A stretch of DNA of 64,000 bases from Streptomyces sp. NRRL WC-3605 (GCF_001509795.1 NZ_LLZN01000024.1:70488-134487), one strand, 5' to 3'; positions 17,901 through 27,709 are shown, numbered from the stretch's first letter. The notes: generated from the sequence alone by a model not told the origin. Numbers and translations: made by a program.

Positions 17901-18500
17901 GTGGCAGAGGCGGAGCGCATCATCGGTACGCCGGACACCCCGGAGGCGGGGGACGCCGGGCCGGAGCAGTCCGACCGGCGGGAGAAGGACGCGGCGGCGG
18001 CCGAGCGGCCCCGGGGCAGGCGCCGGATCGGCGTGCTCTTCGGCATGGCCGCGTTCGCGTACGTCCTCGACCTGGTCAGCAAGATGTGGGTGGTCGCCGA
18101 GCTGGAGCACCAGCCGCCCATCGAGATCATCGGTGACTGGCTGAAGTTCGAGGCCATCCGCAACGCGGGCGCCGCCTTCGGCTTCGGCGAGGCCTTCACC
18201 GTGATCTTCACGGTCATCGCGGCCGCCGTGATCGTGGTGATCGCCCGCCTCGCCCGCAAGCTGTACAGCGTGCCCTGGGCGATCGCGCTCGGCCTGCTGC
18301 TCGGCGGGGCCCTCGGCAACCTCACCGACCGCATCTTCCGGGCGCCCGGTGTCTTCGAAGGTGCCGTCGTGGACTTCATCGCTCCCAAGCACTTCGCCGT
18401 GTTCAACCTCGCGGACTCCGCGATCGTCTGCGGCGGCGTCCTGATCGTGCTGCTGTCGTTCCGGGGCCTGGACCCGGACGGAACCGTCCACAAGGACTGA
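17901..18500 (+). CDS. lspA: lipoprotein signal peptidase II LspA
   Basis: LspA cleaves the signal peptide of prolipoproteins after Lgt has added diacylglycerol; lgt is also in this window. The 199-residue protein has a polar N-terminal extension of about 40 residues, common in Streptomyces, then four membrane helices. The catalytic aspartates are Asp158 (VVDFI) and Asp172 (FNLADS), with GNLTDR at 140-144 and [10 protein letters not shown] also conserved. Start is GTG 17901 after GAGGGA. It lies 74 nt upstream of rluD, a pairing common in actinobacteria. Confidence 0.95.
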   Translation: MAEAERIIGTPDTPEAGDAGPEQSDRREKDAAAAERPRGRRRIGVLFGMAAFAYVLDLVSKMWVVAELEHQPPIEIIGDWLKFEAIRNAGAAFGFGEAFTVIFTVIAAAVIVVIARLARKLYSVPWAIALGLLLGGALGNLTDRIFRAPGVFEGAVVDFIAPKHFAVFNLADSAIVCGGVLIVLLSFRGLDPDGTVHKD

Positions 18501-18562
18501 CCGCCGCCGCGGCCGGCCACGGGTTGTCCACAGGCCCGTGCGGGGTCGTCCGCCCCGTCCGG

Positions 18563-18568
18563 CATACT
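18563..18568 (+). promoter_or_regulatory. -10 element for leaderless rluD
   Basis: CATACT ends 6 nt before the GTG at 18575, so transcription would begin at or next to the start codon. No clear -35 is present. Confidence 0.4.
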
Positions 18569-18574
18569 CGACGG

Positions 18575-19519
18575 GTGAGCACGATTCCCGAGATCCGTAC
18601 CCTGCCCGTGCCGGACGGCCTGGAGGGCGAGCGCGTCGACGCCGCCATCTCCCGCATGTTCGGCTTCTCCCGTACGAAGGCGGCCGAGCTGGCCGCGGCG
18701 GGGAAGGTCACGGTCGACGGGTCGGTGGTCGGGAAGTCCGAGCGGGTGCACGGCGGGGCGTGGCTGGAGGTCGAGATGCCACAGGCGCCGGCCCCCGTCC
18801 AGGTCGTCGCCGAGCCCGTCGAGGGCATGGAGATCGTCCATGACGACGACGACGTGGTCGTGATCGTCAAGCCCGTCGGCGTGGCTGCACACCCCTCGCC
18901 GGGCTGGAGCGGGCCGACGGTGATCGGCGGGCTCGCCGCCGCCGGCTACCGCATCTCCACGTCCGGAGCCGCCGAGCGCCAGGGCATCGTGCACCGGCTC
19001 GACGTCGGCACCTCCGGCCTCATGGCCGTCGCCAAGTCCGAGTACGCGTACACCTCGCTCAAGCGCCAGTTCAAGGAGCGCACGGTCGACAAGCGGTACC
19101 ACACGCTCGTGCAGGGCCACCCCGACCCGACCAGCGGCACCATCGACGCGCCGATCGGCCGCCACCCGAACCACGACTACAAGTGGGCGGTCACCGCCGA
19201 CGGCAAGCCGTCCGTCACGCACTACGACCTCATCGAGGCGTTCCGGGCGGCCTCGCTGCTCGACGTGAAGCTGGAGACCGGCCGCACCCACCAGATCCGC
19301 GTCCACATGGCCGCCCACCGGCACCCCTGCGTCGGCGACCTCACCTACGGCGCCGACCCGACGCTCGCCAAGCGGCTGCGGCTGACCCGCCAGTGGCTGC
19401 ACGCCGTGCGCCTGGGCTTCGAGCACCCCGGGGACGGGCAGTGGGTGGAGTTCGCCAGCGACTACCCGGCCGACCTCCAGCAGGCCCTCGACCAGGTGCG
19501 CGAGGAGACCTGGGCATGA
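18575..19519 (+). CDS. rluD: RluD-family 23S rRNA pseudouridine synthase
   Basis: It converts uridines to pseudouridine in 23S rRNA (helix 69 for RluD proper). The 314-residue product has an N-terminal S4 RNA-binding domain (about 15-70) and a RluA-type catalytic domain with Asp143 in [23 protein letters not shown] and [10 protein letters not shown] are further family motifs. Start is taken as GTG 18575, which gives [12 protein letters not shown] and has a -10 hexamer placed for a leaderless message; the frame is open upstream to 18524. The stop overlaps the next gene as ATGA. The exact target uridines cannot be read from sequence. Confidence 0.92.
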   Translation: MSTIPEIRTLPVPDGLEGERVDAAISRMFGFSRTKAAELAAAGKVTVDGSVVGKSERVHGGAWLEVEMPQAPAPVQVVAEPVEGMEIVHDDDDVVVIVKPVGVAAHPSPGWSGPTVIGGLAAAGYRISTSGAAERQGIVHRLDVGTSGLMAVAKSEYAYTSLKRQFKERTVDKRYHTLVQGHPDPTSGTIDAPIGRHPNHDYKWAVTADGKPSVTHYDLIEAFRAASLLDVKLETGRTHQIRVHMAAHRHPCVGDLTYGADPTLAKRLRLTRQWLHAVRLGFEHPGDGQWVEFASDYPADLQQALDQVREETWA

Positions 19520-19992
19520 GCGGCGCCGTGTACACCGTGCGGGTCGCCGAGGACCCCGCCGACCGCGAGGCGTGCTTCGCGGTGCGCAAGGAGGTCTTCG
19601 TCGCCGAGCAGGGCGTCCCGCCGGAGATCGAGTACGACGCCTACGACGCCGGCGCGGTCCATGTGCTGGCGGTCCGCGAGGACGGGCTGCCGCTCGGGAC
19701 CGGCCGGCTGCTGCACGGCGAGGCGGCCGCCGCCAAGACCGGCGGGGACCCCCTGGTGGGGTCGCTGGGCCGGCTCGCCGTGACGAAGGGGGCCCGGGGT
19801 CTCGGCGTCGGCGCGGCCCTCGTGCGCGCCATCGAGGACGCGGCCCGCGTGAGTGGACTCACGGCCGTCGACCTGCACGCGCAGACCCACGCCCTGGGTT
19901 TCTACGAGCGTCTGGGGTACCTGGCGTACGGACCCGAGTTCCCCGACGCCGGGATACCCCACCGCGCGATGCGGCGCGCCCTGACCCCGTAG
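19516..19992 (+). CDS. GNAT-family N-acetyltransferase
   Basis: The product is a 158-residue single-domain acetyltransferase. The acetyl-CoA site is [17 protein letters not shown] (the R-G-x-G-x-G/A pattern), and the N-terminal half resembles ElaA/GNAT proteins ([16 protein letters not shown]). The C-terminus has the common [13 protein letters not shown] segment. It starts inside the rluD stop (ATGA), so translation is coupled. The substrate is unknown; a small metabolite or a protein N-terminus are both possible. Confidence 0.88.
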   Translation: MSGAVYTVRVAEDPADREACFAVRKEVFVAEQGVPPEIEYDAYDAGAVHVLAVREDGLPLGTGRLLHGEAAAAKTGGDPLVGSLGRLAVTKGARGLGVGAALVRAIEDAARVSGLTAVDLHAQTHALGFYERLGYLAYGPEFPDAGIPHRAMRRALTP

Positions 19993-20077
19993 GGCGCGAA
20001 CGCGCTGGTGAGGCGCGCGGCGTGGCAGGCTTGAGGTCTGTCCCGTGGACGTATGACTACCCGTCGGAGCGCTGACC

Positions 20078-21664
20078 GTGGATCAGTTGGCCCTGCTGTT
20101 CGTGCTGTTGCTCGGGGCCCTGGTGAGCGTCCCGGTCGGGGACCGGGTCGGTCTGCCGGCCCCGGTGCTGATGACCCTGCTCGGGATCGTCCTCGCGCTG
20201 CTGGAGTTCGTCCCCAACGTGGACGTCCCGCCCGACCTGATCCTGCCGTTGCTGCTGCCGCCGCTGCTGTACGCCGCCGTACGGCGCACGTCCTGGCGGC
20301 AGTTCGCGGCGAACGTCCGGCCGATCCTCCTGCTCGCCGTGGCACTGGTGTTCGTCACCACGGTGTGCGTGGCCGCGGTCGCCCAGGCGATCGTGCCGGG
20401 CCTGCCCATCGCCGCGGCCGTGGCGCTGGGCGCCCTCGTCGCGCCGCCCGACCCGGTCGCTGCCACCGCCGTGGCGGGCCAGCTCGGGCTGCCGCGCCGC
20501 CTGGTGTCCATCCTGGAGGGCGAGGGCCTGTTCAACGACGTCACGGCGATCGTGCTGTACCACGTGGCGATCGCCGCCGCCGTGAGCGGCACCTTCTCCC
20601 CGTGGCAGGCCGGGCTCGACCTGGTCCTGTCCGCCGTGGTCGCGCTGGCCGTGGGGCTCGCCCTCGGCTGGGGCGCCTACAAGCTGATGGACCTGCTGGG
20701 CGACCCCACCCTGCAGATCGGGCTGTCCCTCCTGGTGCCGTACGCCTCCTACGTGATGGCGGAGGAACTGCACGGCTCCGGGGTGCTCGCGGTGCTCGTC
20801 ACCGCGCTGTTCCTCGCCGAGTACGCCACCGACGCCGACGACGTGATGACCCGGCTCGCCGGGCACACCTTCTGGGACATCGTCGACACGCTGGTCACCG
20901 GCGTCGCCTTCGGCCTGGTCGGCCTCGAACTGCACAACGCGCTCAGCACGGCGGCCGGGCGCTGGGGCGAGATGCTCACCTGGGCCGGAGCGGTGGTCGG
21001 CGTCGTCGTCCTCGTACGGCTGCTGTACCTGCTGCCGGCCAGCTGGCTCGCGAAGCGGATGCACGCCAGACGGGACGTCGAGGAGGAGATCCCGATGACC
21101 TGGCGTGAGACCGTCGTCATGTGGTGGTCGGGGATGCGCGGGGTGGCGTCCGTCGCGCTGGCGCTGGCCATCCCGCTGGAGACCGACTCCGGCTCGCCCT
21201 TCCCGGACCGGGACGAGATCGTCTTCATCGCGTTCGGCGTGATCATGGCGACCCTCGTCCTCCAGGGCCTGACCCTGCCGTGGCTGGTCCGGCGACTCGG
21301 GGTGGAGGCCGACAGCGAATGGGAGAAGGAGTACGAGCGGTCGCTGGCGACGCGCGCGGCCAAGGCGGCCAAACGCAGACTGCGGGAGATCGAGGCCGTC
21401 GAGGACCTGCCCGACGAACTGGCCGAGCAGATGCTGCGGCGCGCCCTGGACATCGGCGTGCGGATCAGCCCCGACCTGGGCGAGGAGGAACGCCGGGAGG
21501 CCCACCACCAGCGGGCGAAACGGCTGAAGCGGGTGCGGCGCCTCCAGGGCGAACTGCTGAGCGCGGCCCGCCACGAGATCCTCGCCGCCCGCACCGAACC
21601 GGGGGCTGTCCCCGAGGTGGTGGACCGGGTGCTGCGGCATCTGGACGTGCGCAGTCTGCGCTGA
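20078..21664 (+). CDS. Na+/H+ antiporter, CPA1 family
   Basis: The 528-residue membrane protein has about twelve hydrophobic segments in its first 400 residues, then a charged cytoplasmic tail of about 120 residues rich in Glu/Arg. The CPA1 ion-site helix is visible as APPDPVAATAV, followed by LEGEGLFNDVTAIVLY; the Asp and Asn/Asp residues of the transport site are retained. WWSGMRGVASVALALAIPL is another family segment. It exchanges Na+ (or K+) for protons and helps in pH and salt balance. Start is GTG 20078. It stands between the acetyltransferase (85 nt gap) and the SDR gene. Confidence 0.92.
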   Translation: MDQLALLFVLLLGALVSVPVGDRVGLPAPVLMTLLGIVLALLEFVPNVDVPPDLILPLLLPPLLYAAVRRTSWRQFAANVRPILLLAVALVFVTTVCVAAVAQAIVPGLPIAAAVALGALVAPPDPVAATAVAGQLGLPRRLVSILEGEGLFNDVTAIVLYHVAIAAAVSGTFSPWQAGLDLVLSAVVALAVGLALGWGAYKLMDLLGDPTLQIGLSLLVPYASYVMAEELHGSGVLAVLVTALFLAEYATDADDVMTRLAGHTFWDIVDTLVTGVAFGLVGLELHNALSTAAGRWGEMLTWAGAVVGVVVLVRLLYLLPASWLAKRMHARRDVEEEIPMTWRETVVMWWSGMRGVASVALALAIPLETDSGSPFPDRDEIVFIAFGVIMATLVLQGLTLPWLVRRLGVEADSEWEKEYERSLATRAAKAAKRRLREIEAVEDLPDELAEQMLRRALDIGVRISPDLGEEERREAHHQRAKRLKRVRRLQGELLSAARHEILAARTEPGAVPEVVDRVLRHLDVRSLR

Positions 21665-21690
21665 TCCGCCCGCCGGGGCCCCGGGCTTCG

Positions 21691-21696
21691 TACCAT
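21691..21696 (+). promoter_or_regulatory. -10 element for leaderless SDR gene
   Basis: TACCAT is followed by 6 nt and the ATG at 21703, the spacing expected of a leaderless transcript. Confidence 0.45.
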
Positions 21697-21702
21697 CTGA
21701 TC

Positions 21703-22443
21703 ATGGCTCGCAACGTTGTCATCAGTGGAGGCGGTACGGGGATCGGGCTCGCGACGGCCCGGTTGTTCGCCGCGGACGGGGACCAGGTGCTGCTGCTCGG
21801 GCGGCGCGCCGAGGTCCTGGAGCAGGCGGAGGTGCCCGGCGCGCTGACCTTCGCGGCGGATCTCAGCAGGCCGCGCGGGGCGCGCGCGGTGGAGCGCTTC
21901 GTCGCCTCCGAGTTCGGCACCGTGGACGTGCTGATCCACAGCGCCGGCGGCTCGGGCGGGCTCGAACCCCGGGTGGAGAGCGACGAACCGCTCGACGTCG
22001 TCCTGCACGACTGGACCCTGAACTTCGGTCTGAACACGCTGACCGCCGCGCTGCTCACCGAGGCCCTGAAGGACCGGCTCGCCGACCCCGGCGGCCGGGT
22101 GCTGTTCCTCAGCTCCATCGCCGCCTTCCGCGGCTCGGGCAGCGGGGCGTACGCGGCGTCCAAGGCGGCGCTGCACCCGTACGCCCACGACCTGGCCCGT
22201 CAGCTGGGGCCGCGCGGGATCACCGTGAACGTCGTCGCCCCCGGATACGTCGAGGACACCGGGTTCTTCGGCGACGCCATGAGCGAGGAGCGGCGCGCCC
22301 GGCTCGTCGCCGAGACGTCCAACGGGCGGGCCGGGACGCCCGGCGACGTGGCCGCCACGCTGCACTGGCTGGCGTCGCACGGCGCCGGCCACATCACCTC
22401 ACAGGTCATCCAGGTCAACGGCGGCGCCGAGCGCGGGCACTGA
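21703..22443 (+). CDS. SDR-family NAD(P)-dependent oxidoreductase
   Basis: A classical short-chain dehydrogenase/reductase of 246 residues. The cofactor motif is SGGGTGIGLATARLF near the N-terminus (the TGxxxGIG type). The catalytic serine is in VLFLSSIAAF, and YAASKAALH holds the Tyr-x-x-x-Lys pair. The tail reads ITSQVIQVNGG, as in FabG-like members. The substrate is unknown. The 3' end is only 5 nt from the convergent mechanosensitive channel gene, with no room for a separate terminator. Confidence 0.92.
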   Translation: MARNVVISGGGTGIGLATARLFAADGDQVLLLGRRAEVLEQAEVPGALTFAADLSRPRGARAVERFVASEFGTVDVLIHSAGGSGGLEPRVESDEPLDVVLHDWTLNFGLNTLTAALLTEALKDRLADPGGRVLFLSSIAAFRGSGSGAYAASKAALHPYAHDLARQLGPRGITVNVVAPGYVEDTGFFGDAMSEERRARLVAETSNGRAGTPGDVAATLHWLASHGAGHITSQVIQVNGGAERGH

Positions 22444-22448
22444 GGCCG

Positions 22449-23570
22449 TCAGGGGCGTTCGGAGCGTGCCGAGGGCTGCTGGCCGCGGGGGAGAGTACGG
22501 CGGGCCGGCGGGACCCGGCCGGGGACCGGGAAGCCGGGCGGCAGGGCCGCGTCCGCCGCGTTGACGCGGGGCAGCGCGTACGGATGCCGCTCGGTCAGCC
22601 AGCGGATCAGCTGCTCGCGCACCGTGACCCGTACCGTCCACAGGTCGTCCGCGTCCTTCGCGGTGACCAGGGCGCGGACCTCCATGGTGGAGGGTGTGGA
22701 GTCGGTGACGACCAGGCCGTAGTCGCGGCCGTCCCAGGCGGGGCACTCGCGCACGATGTCGCGGAGCTTCTCGCGCATCGCGTCCAGCGGCGCCGAGTGG
22801 TCGACGTGCAGATAGACGGTGCCGGTCATCTGGGCGCCGCCGCGCGACCAGTTCTCGAACGCCTTCGCCGTGAAGTACGACACCGGCATCGTGATCCGGC
22901 GCTCGTCCCAGGTCCGTACGGTCAGGAAGGTCAGGGTGATCTCCTCGACCGTGCCCCACTCCTCGTCCACGACGACCGTGTCCCCGATGCGCACCATGTC
23001 GCCGAAGGCGATCTGCAGGCCGGCGAACATGTTGCTCAGCGTGGACTGGGCGGCCACACCGGCGACGATGCCGAGGATGCCGGCCGAGGCCAGCAGCGAG
23101 GCGCCGGCCGCGCGGAACGCCGGGAATGTCAGCAGCATCGCGGCCGTCGCCACCACGCCGACGACCGCGGACACCACCCGCATGATCAGCGTCACCTGGG
23201 TGCGGACCCGGCGGACCCGCGCCGCGTCGTGGTGCACCCGCGCGTAGCGGCTGTACGAGGTCTCCACGACCGCGGCGGCGATCCGGATCGCCAGCCAGGC
23301 CGCCGCCCCGATCAGCACGAGCGTGAGCACCCGGCCCACGGCCACACGGTGCTCCTCCAGCAACCGGGACTCGTCGTAGGACCCTCTCAGCAGGGCCGCG
23401 CACAGCACGACCTGCCAGGGCACCCGGGCGCGGCGCAGGAGCCCCCACAGCGGGGTCTCGCCGTGCCGTTCGTCGGCCTTGCGCATCACGAGGTCGGTGG
23501 CCCACCCGATGAACAGGGTGAGCAGGACCGAGCCGCCGATCACGAGCAGTGGACGGAGTATCGTCTCCAT
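22449..23570 (-). CDS. MscS-family small-conductance mechanosensitive channel
   Basis: The 373-residue membrane protein would release solutes under hypo-osmotic shock. The N-terminal half has three or four membrane helices; the pore-lining helix is within SLLASAGILGIVAGVAAQ. The MscS beta domain follows (GDMVRIGDTVVVDEEWGTVE, then FLTVRTWDERRITMPVSYF). The C-terminal alpha/beta domain is followed by a short Pro/Arg-rich tail. It is transcribed towards the SDR gene and divergently from the dienelactone hydrolase gene, 93 nt away. Confidence 0.92.
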   Translation of the reverse strand: METILRPLLVIGGSVLLTLFIGWATDLVMRKADERHGETPLWGLLRRARVPWQVVLCAALLRGSYDESRLLEEHRVAVGRVLTLVLIGAAAWLAIRIAAAVVETSYSRYARVHHDAARVRRVRTQVTLIMRVVSAVVGVVATAAMLLTFPAFRAAGASLLASAGILGIVAGVAAQSTLSNMFAGLQIAFGDMVRIGDTVVVDEEWGTVEEITLTFLTVRTWDERRITMPVSYFTAKAFENWSRGGAQMTGTVYLHVDHSAPLDAMREKLRDIVRECPAWDGRDYGLVVTDSTPSTMEVRALVTAKDADDLWTVRVTVREQLIRWLTERHPYALPRVNAADAALPPGFPVPGRVPPARRTLPRGQQPSARSERP

Positions 23571-23651
23571 CCCTCGAACGTAACCAGCCTGCGGGGGGCC
23601 TGAACATCGCGACCGGTGAGGCGCTGGTCACGGCGTCGCCGGACCGGCTGG

Positions 23652-23657
23652 CACCAT
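23652..23657 (+). promoter_or_regulatory. -10-like element for leaderless hydrolase gene
   Basis: CACCAT ends 6 nt before ATG 23664, the same layout as several other genes in this window. Confidence 0.35.
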
Positions 23658-23663
23658 GGCCTC

Positions 23664-24233
23664 ATGAACATCATGCTGTTTCACTCGACCTATGGCCTCA
23701 GGCCCGCGGTGCGGCAGGCCGCGGACCGGCTGCGTGCCGCCGGACACGAGGTGTGGACGCCGGACCTCTTCGAAGGGCACACCTTCGAGACGGTCGAGGA
23801 GGGCATGGAGTTCAACACGTCGATCGGCAAGGACGAACTGCTGAAGCGGGCCGTGCTGGCCGCGGCCCCCTACTCGGACCGGGGGCTGGTCTACGCAGGG
23901 TTCTCGCTCGGCGCCTCGATCGCGCAGACGCTGGCGCTCGGCGACGACAAGGCCCGCGGGCTGCTGCTCCTGCACGGCACCTCTGACATCGCGGCGAACG
24001 CCTCCGTGGACGAGCTGCCGGTGCAGCTGCACGTGGCCGAGCCCGACCCGTTCGAGACGGACGACTGGCTGAGCGCCTGGTACCTCCAGATGGGCCGGGC
24101 GGGCGCCGACGTCGAGGTCTACCGGTACGCGGGCGCCGGGCACCTCTACACCGACCCGGACCTCCCGGACTACGACGAGGAGGCGGCCGAGGCCACCTGG
24201 AGGGTGGCACTCGGCTTCCTGGAGACCCTCTAG
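23664..24233 (+). CDS. dienelactone hydrolase family protein
   Basis: This is a 189-residue alpha/beta hydrolase. The nucleophile elbow reads YAGFSLGASIAQ, with Ser in the usual Cys position of dienelactone hydrolases. LFHSTYGLRPAVR (oxyanion side), LHVAEPDPFET (acid Asp region) and YAGAGHLYTD (His) complete a plausible triad. True dienelactone hydrolases use Cys, so the natural substrate may be another ester. The ATG at 23664 is preferred over in-frame codons upstream. Its stop lies 7 nt from the convergent phoD gene. Confidence 0.85.
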   Translation: MNIMLFHSTYGLRPAVRQAADRLRAAGHEVWTPDLFEGHTFETVEEGMEFNTSIGKDELLKRAVLAAAPYSDRGLVYAGFSLGASIAQTLALGDDKARGLLLLHGTSDIAANASVDELPVQLHVAEPDPFETDDWLSAWYLQMGRAGADVEVYRYAGAGHLYTDPDLPDYDEEAAEATWRVALGFLETL

Positions 24234-24240
24234 AGCCTGG

Positions 24241-25902
24241 TCACACCGGGTCGTACGTGCGCTCGACCTTCTGGGTGCCGTTGCGGGTGCGGTAGGAGCG
24301 GGTCCACTTGGACGTGGCGTCCTGCTTGGCGCGGTCGGACAGTACGTAGTAGTCCATCTGCGCGCGCTCGGCCGTGATGTCGAGGATCCCGTAGCCGTGG
24401 CGGTCGGTGTCGACCCAGTGGACGTGCCGGTTGGCGGCGCGGATGACGGGGGCGGCGATCGCCGAGACCGTGCCCTCGGGGACCTTGACGATGTCGTCCA
24501 GGTTGTCCGACGTCACCGAGGTGACGACGAACTCCGTGGCGGCGGAGGCCGACAGGGGGTAGGTGCCGGCGTCCACGGGGACGTCGTTCGCCCACGCCAT
24601 GTGGATGTCGCCGGTGAGGAACACCGTGTTGCGGATCGCGTTCGACCGCAGGTGCGCGAGGAGTTCACGGCGGTCGTCCGTGTAGCCGTCCCACTGGTCG
24701 GGGTTGAGGGCGAGCCCCTCCTGCGGCAGGCCCAGCAGCTTGGCGAGCGGCTTGAGCAGGTCGGCGGAGAGGGAGCCGACCGCGAACGGCGAGATCATCA
24801 CGGAGTTGCCGACCAGGCGCCAGGTGGTGTCCGAGGACTTCAGGTTCGCCTTCAGCCAGTCCAGTTGGGCGCGTCCGGTGAGCGTGCGGTCGGGGTCGTC
24901 GACCTCGCCGTTGCCGAGGGACACCTGCTGGGAGCGGAACGAGCGCAGATCGAGCAGGGACAGGTCGACGAGTTTGCCGAAGCGCAGCCGGCGGTAGGTG
25001 GTGCCCGCGATCGCCGGGCGCACCGGCATCCACTCGAAGTACGCCTGCTTGGCGGCGGCCTGCCGGGCCGCCCAGGCGCCCTCGGCTCCCTCGGTGTGGT
25101 TCTCGGCGCCGCCCGACCAGGTGTCGTTGGCGAACTCGTGGTCGTCCCAGATCGCGATGACCGGGGCCCTGGTGTGCAGGGTCTGGAGGTCCGGGTCCGT
25201 CTTGTACGTGGCGTGCCGGACGCGGTAGTCGGCGAGGGTGACGATCTCGTGGGTGGGGGCGTGCGGGCGCACGACCTTGCCGCGGGTGCCGTACTCGCCG
25301 GAGCCGTACTCGTAGATGTAGTCGCCGAGGTGGAGCCAGGCGTCGAGGTCGCCGCGGGCCGCGAGATGGCGGTACGCGGAGAAGTAGCCGGCCTCCCAGT
25401 TGGCGCAGGAGACGACGCCGAAGCGCAGGTTCGCCACCGGGGCGTCCGCCGCCGGCGCGGTGCGGGTGCGCGCCGCCGGGGAGTCGGTGCCGCCGGCCGA
25501 GAAGCGGAACCAGTAGTCGGTGGCCGGTGACAGGCCGCGGATGTCGGCCTTGACGGTGTGGTCGGAGGCGGCTGTCGCGGTGGTCGAGCCCTTGGCGACC
25601 ACGTTGGTGAACCCCTTGTCCAGGGCGACGGTCCAGCTCACCGTGATGTCCGGCCCGACCCCGGAACCGGGCAGGGCGTCGGGCGTCGGCGTCACGCGGG
25701 TCCACAGCAGGACGCCGTCGGGCAGCGGGTCGCCGGAGGCGACGCCGTGCAGGAAGGCGGGGGCCGCGTCGACTGCGCGAGCGGGCAGGGCGCCGGCGAG
25801 CGGGCCGGCCAGGACAGCCGTCGCCGCCGCGGCCTTGACGACCGAACGGCGGCGTGGGCTGAGCGCGTTGTACTGATCGGATGATCTGTATCGACTGGTC
25901 AC
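24241..25902 (-). CDS. phoD: PhoD-family alkaline phosphatase/phosphodiesterase, Tat-exported
   Basis: The 553-residue secreted enzyme releases phosphate from monoesters and diesters; family members use Fe3+ and Ca2+. The twin-arginine signal is at 16-23 (PRRRSVVK), followed by an Ala-rich core and a likely cleavage after ALPARA. An N-terminal PhoD domain ([20 protein letters not shown]) precedes the metallophosphatase domain with [40 protein letters not shown] and [10 protein letters not shown]. Streptomyces phoD genes are usually under PhoP control; I did not find a clear PHO box, since only 114 nt separate it from the upstream dsbA gene. Confidence 0.94.
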   Translation of the reverse strand: MTSRYRSSDQYNALSPRRRSVVKAAAATAVLAGPLAGALPARAVDAAPAFLHGVASGDPLPDGVLLWTRVTPTPDALPGSGVGPDITVSWTVALDKGFTNVVAKGSTTATAASDHTVKADIRGLSPATDYWFRFSAGGTDSPAARTRTAPAADAPVANLRFGVVSCANWEAGYFSAYRHLAARGDLDAWLHLGDYIYEYGSGEYGTRGKVVRPHAPTHEIVTLADYRVRHATYKTDPDLQTLHTRAPVIAIWDDHEFANDTWSGGAENHTEGAEGAWAARQAAAKQAYFEWMPVRPAIAGTTYRRLRFGKLVDLSLLDLRSFRSQQVSLGNGEVDDPDRTLTGRAQLDWLKANLKSSDTTWRLVGNSVMISPFAVGSLSADLLKPLAKLLGLPQEGLALNPDQWDGYTDDRRELLAHLRSNAIRNTVFLTGDIHMAWANDVPVDAGTYPLSASAATEFVVTSVTSDNLDDIVKVPEGTVSAIAAPVIRAANRHVHWVDTDRHGYGILDITAERAQMDYYVLSDRAKQDATSKWTRSYRTRNGTQKVERTYDPV

Positions 25903-25933
25903 AGCCGATCAGGTTACTGAGCGGTACTCGTGC

Positions 25934-25965
25934 GGGCGGGCGAATTCCAGGAAATTCGCCCGCCC
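25934..25965 (-). terminator. hairpin after the dsbA-like gene
   Basis: A perfect 13-bp stem (25934-25946 with 25953-25965) and a 6-nt loop lie between the dsbA-like gene and phoD on the minus strand. There is no T run, as is common in Streptomyces terminators. It would give phoD its own transcription unit. Confidence 0.7.
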
Positions 25966-26016
25966 TTCACACGGAGGTCCGGCTTCCTTGCGGTCACCGG
26001 CGCCCGAAGGCGGACG

Positions 26017-26841
26017 TCAGCCCTTCAGCGCCGCGTCCACGGCCTTGGTGTAGTCCTGGACGGTCATCGGGGCGCTCTTGCCGTCGCTGCCGGTGACCTT
26101 CTTGCCGTCCATGACGAGCGTCGGCGTGCCCTGGAAGTCGTACTTGCCGCCGTCGGAGTCGAACTTCTCGCTCATGACCAGCGCCCACTTGTCGTAGGTG
26201 CCCTTCTTCACGGCCGTCTGGAACTGCTTGTTGTCCTTCAGGGCGTCGACCGTGTTCGCGACCTTGATCAGGTACGCGTCGTCCTTGAACTTGTCCTCGG
26301 TCTCGTCGGGGTGGTACTTCGTCGAGTACAGCGCCGTCTTGTACTCGAGGAACGCCTCCGGGCTCACGTTCAGGGCCGCGCCCAGCGCGCTGAGCGCGTT
26401 CTTGGAGCCCTCGCCCGGGACGTTGTTGTCGATGAAGGTCGCGCCGACGTACTGGATCTTGTACTTGCCGTCCTTCACGTCCTTGTCGACGGTCGAGCCG
26501 ACCGTCTGCTCGAACTGGGCGCAGGCCGGGCAGCGGGGGTCCTCGTACATGACGAGCGTCTTCTTCGCGCTGTCCTTGCCGACGACGACGGTCGTGCCGT
26601 TCTCGCCCGAGGCGTTGGCAGGCTTGACGAGCTTGTCGTTCTTGGCGGCCTCCCAGTAACCGGGCTTGTTCGCCTGGACGACCGCGTAGCCGATGCCGCC
26701 CGCTGCCGCCAGGACGCCGACGACGGAGGCGGCCACGATGATCTGGCGCCTGACCTTGGCGCGCTTGGCCTCGCGTTCGCGTTCGGCGCGCAGGCGCTCT
26801 CGGGCCGCCGACTTCGCCGTCTGGCTGTTCCGCTTGCTCAT
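26017..26841 (-). CDS. membrane-anchored DsbA/thioredoxin-fold protein, CPAC type
   Basis: The 274-residue protein has a highly charged cytoplasmic N-terminus (about 1-32), one membrane helix (about 33-56) and an outer-facing DsbA-like domain. The redox pair is Cys104-Pro-Ala-Cys107 in EDPRCPACAQF, and the cis-proline loop is near FQGTPTLVMDG. It probably forms or reshuffles disulfides in exported proteins. Start is ATG 26841; the open frame runs 39 codons further upstream without support. A second protein of the same design is encoded at 55,224. The gene downstream is phoD, an exported enzyme. Confidence 0.9.
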   Translation of the reverse strand: MSKRNSQTAKSAARERLRAEREREAKRAKVRRQIIVAASVVGVLAAAGGIGYAVVQANKPGYWEAAKNDKLVKPANASGENGTTVVVGKDSAKKTLVMYEDPRCPACAQFEQTVGSTVDKDVKDGKYKIQYVGATFIDNNVPGEGSKNALSALGAALNVSPEAFLEYKTALYSTKYHPDETEDKFKDDAYLIKVANTVDALKDNKQFQTAVKKGTYDKWALVMSEKFDSDGGKYDFQGTPTLVMDGKKVTGSDGKSAPMTVQDYTKAVDAALKG

Positions 26842-26915
26842 TGGGTGATCTCCATGCATGGGGACGCGCACACGTCGTGTGCGGGATACGTACGGGTGGG
26901 CCGTATTGCTCAGAG

Positions 26916-26939
26916 CGCGTTCACGCGGACGTGAACGCG
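26916..26939. other. dyad at the end of the 26,921 gene, upstream of dsbA
   Basis: A perfect 10-bp inverted repeat, CGCGTTCACG and CGTGAACGCG, with loop CGGA spans the stop codon of the membrane protein gene. It lies 75 nt upstream of the dsbA-like start. It may act as a weak terminator or as an operator; the sequence alone does not decide. Confidence 0.45.
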
Positions 26940-27640
26940 GGCGAGCACGGCGGTCCACGCCGTCCCAGGGAGTGCACGAGGAGCAGCAGGCGGGCGGAGG
27001 CCGCCCGGTGGGCCGGGCGCGGCAGGCGCCGGGCCGGTGCGGTCAGCCGGACCGCAACCGCCGCGACCGCCAGCAGCAGCGGCCGGAACGTGGTCGCGCC
27101 GACCGCGCGCAGCAGCTGGGCCAGCGCCCGCTCGCCCCGGCGCAGCCAGGCCGCGGCGGCGAGGCCCACACCCACGTGGGCGGCGAGCAGGAACCAGGCG
27201 GTGGCCGGGTCCGCGTGGGCGAGGAGCCCGCCGAGGCGGTCCGGGTCGGTGCCGGTGACCTGGGCCAGCGGGGCGCCGACCCGGGTGCCGTCGCCGCACA
27301 GCACGTCCCAGCCGACGGACGCCAGCGGGCCCGCGACCGGGCCGCCCGCCCTGCCGTAGCAGACGTGCTGCCCGGTGGTGAGGATCGTGTCGGCCGCCAG
27401 CTCCAGCGGGATCAGCAGCGCGGCGATCCGCCCGAAGCTCCGCTCCCGCCCGGCCAGCGCGTAGGCCAGGGCGAACACGGCGGCCGCCAGCAGGGCCACC
27501 GTGTTCAGCGGCAGGGGCGCCCGGGACAGCAGGACGTGTGACGCCGTGCTCAGCGTCACCACGAGTGACGTGAACAGCGCCGCGCGTACCGCTCGCAGCT
27601 GGGTCCCGGAGATGTCCATATCGAAAGAAGAGTGTGGCAT
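26921..27640 (-). CDS. polytopic membrane protein of unknown function
   Basis: I do not recognise the family. The 239-residue product is hydrophobic with about five membrane segments: near 15-40, 47-65, 70-90, 145-165 and 185-200. Two isolated cysteines (HVCYGRAGG and DVLCGDGTRV) sit in the loop after the third segment. There is no Cys-x-x-Cys, so it is not an obvious VKOR or DsbB partner for the adjacent DsbA-like protein. The start is uncertain: ATG 27640 or ATG 27619, neither with a clear ribosome site. The basic C-terminus is cytoplasmic or disordered. Confidence 0.65.
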   Translation of the reverse strand: MPHSSFDMDISGTQLRAVRAALFTSLVVTLSTASHVLLSRAPLPLNTVALLAAAVFALAYALAGRERSFGRIAALLIPLELAADTILTTGQHVCYGRAGGPVAGPLASVGWDVLCGDGTRVGAPLAQVTGTDPDRLGGLLAHADPATAWFLLAAHVGVGLAAAAWLRRGERALAQLLRAVGATTFRPLLLAVAAVAVRLTAPARRLPRPAHRAASARLLLLVHSLGRRGPPCSPAFTSA

Positions 27641-27709
27641 GAGAGGAGGTAAGGGACCCCTAAAGAGTGCCTGTGAGAGGTCCCCGGGGGCCGGTGGGCG
27701 ACCCTTTCG

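Noticed and set aside
26921..27640. VKOR/DsbB-type redox partner of the neighbouring DsbA
   Set aside because: No Cys-x-x-Cys and no paired loop cysteines in the VKOR arrangement.
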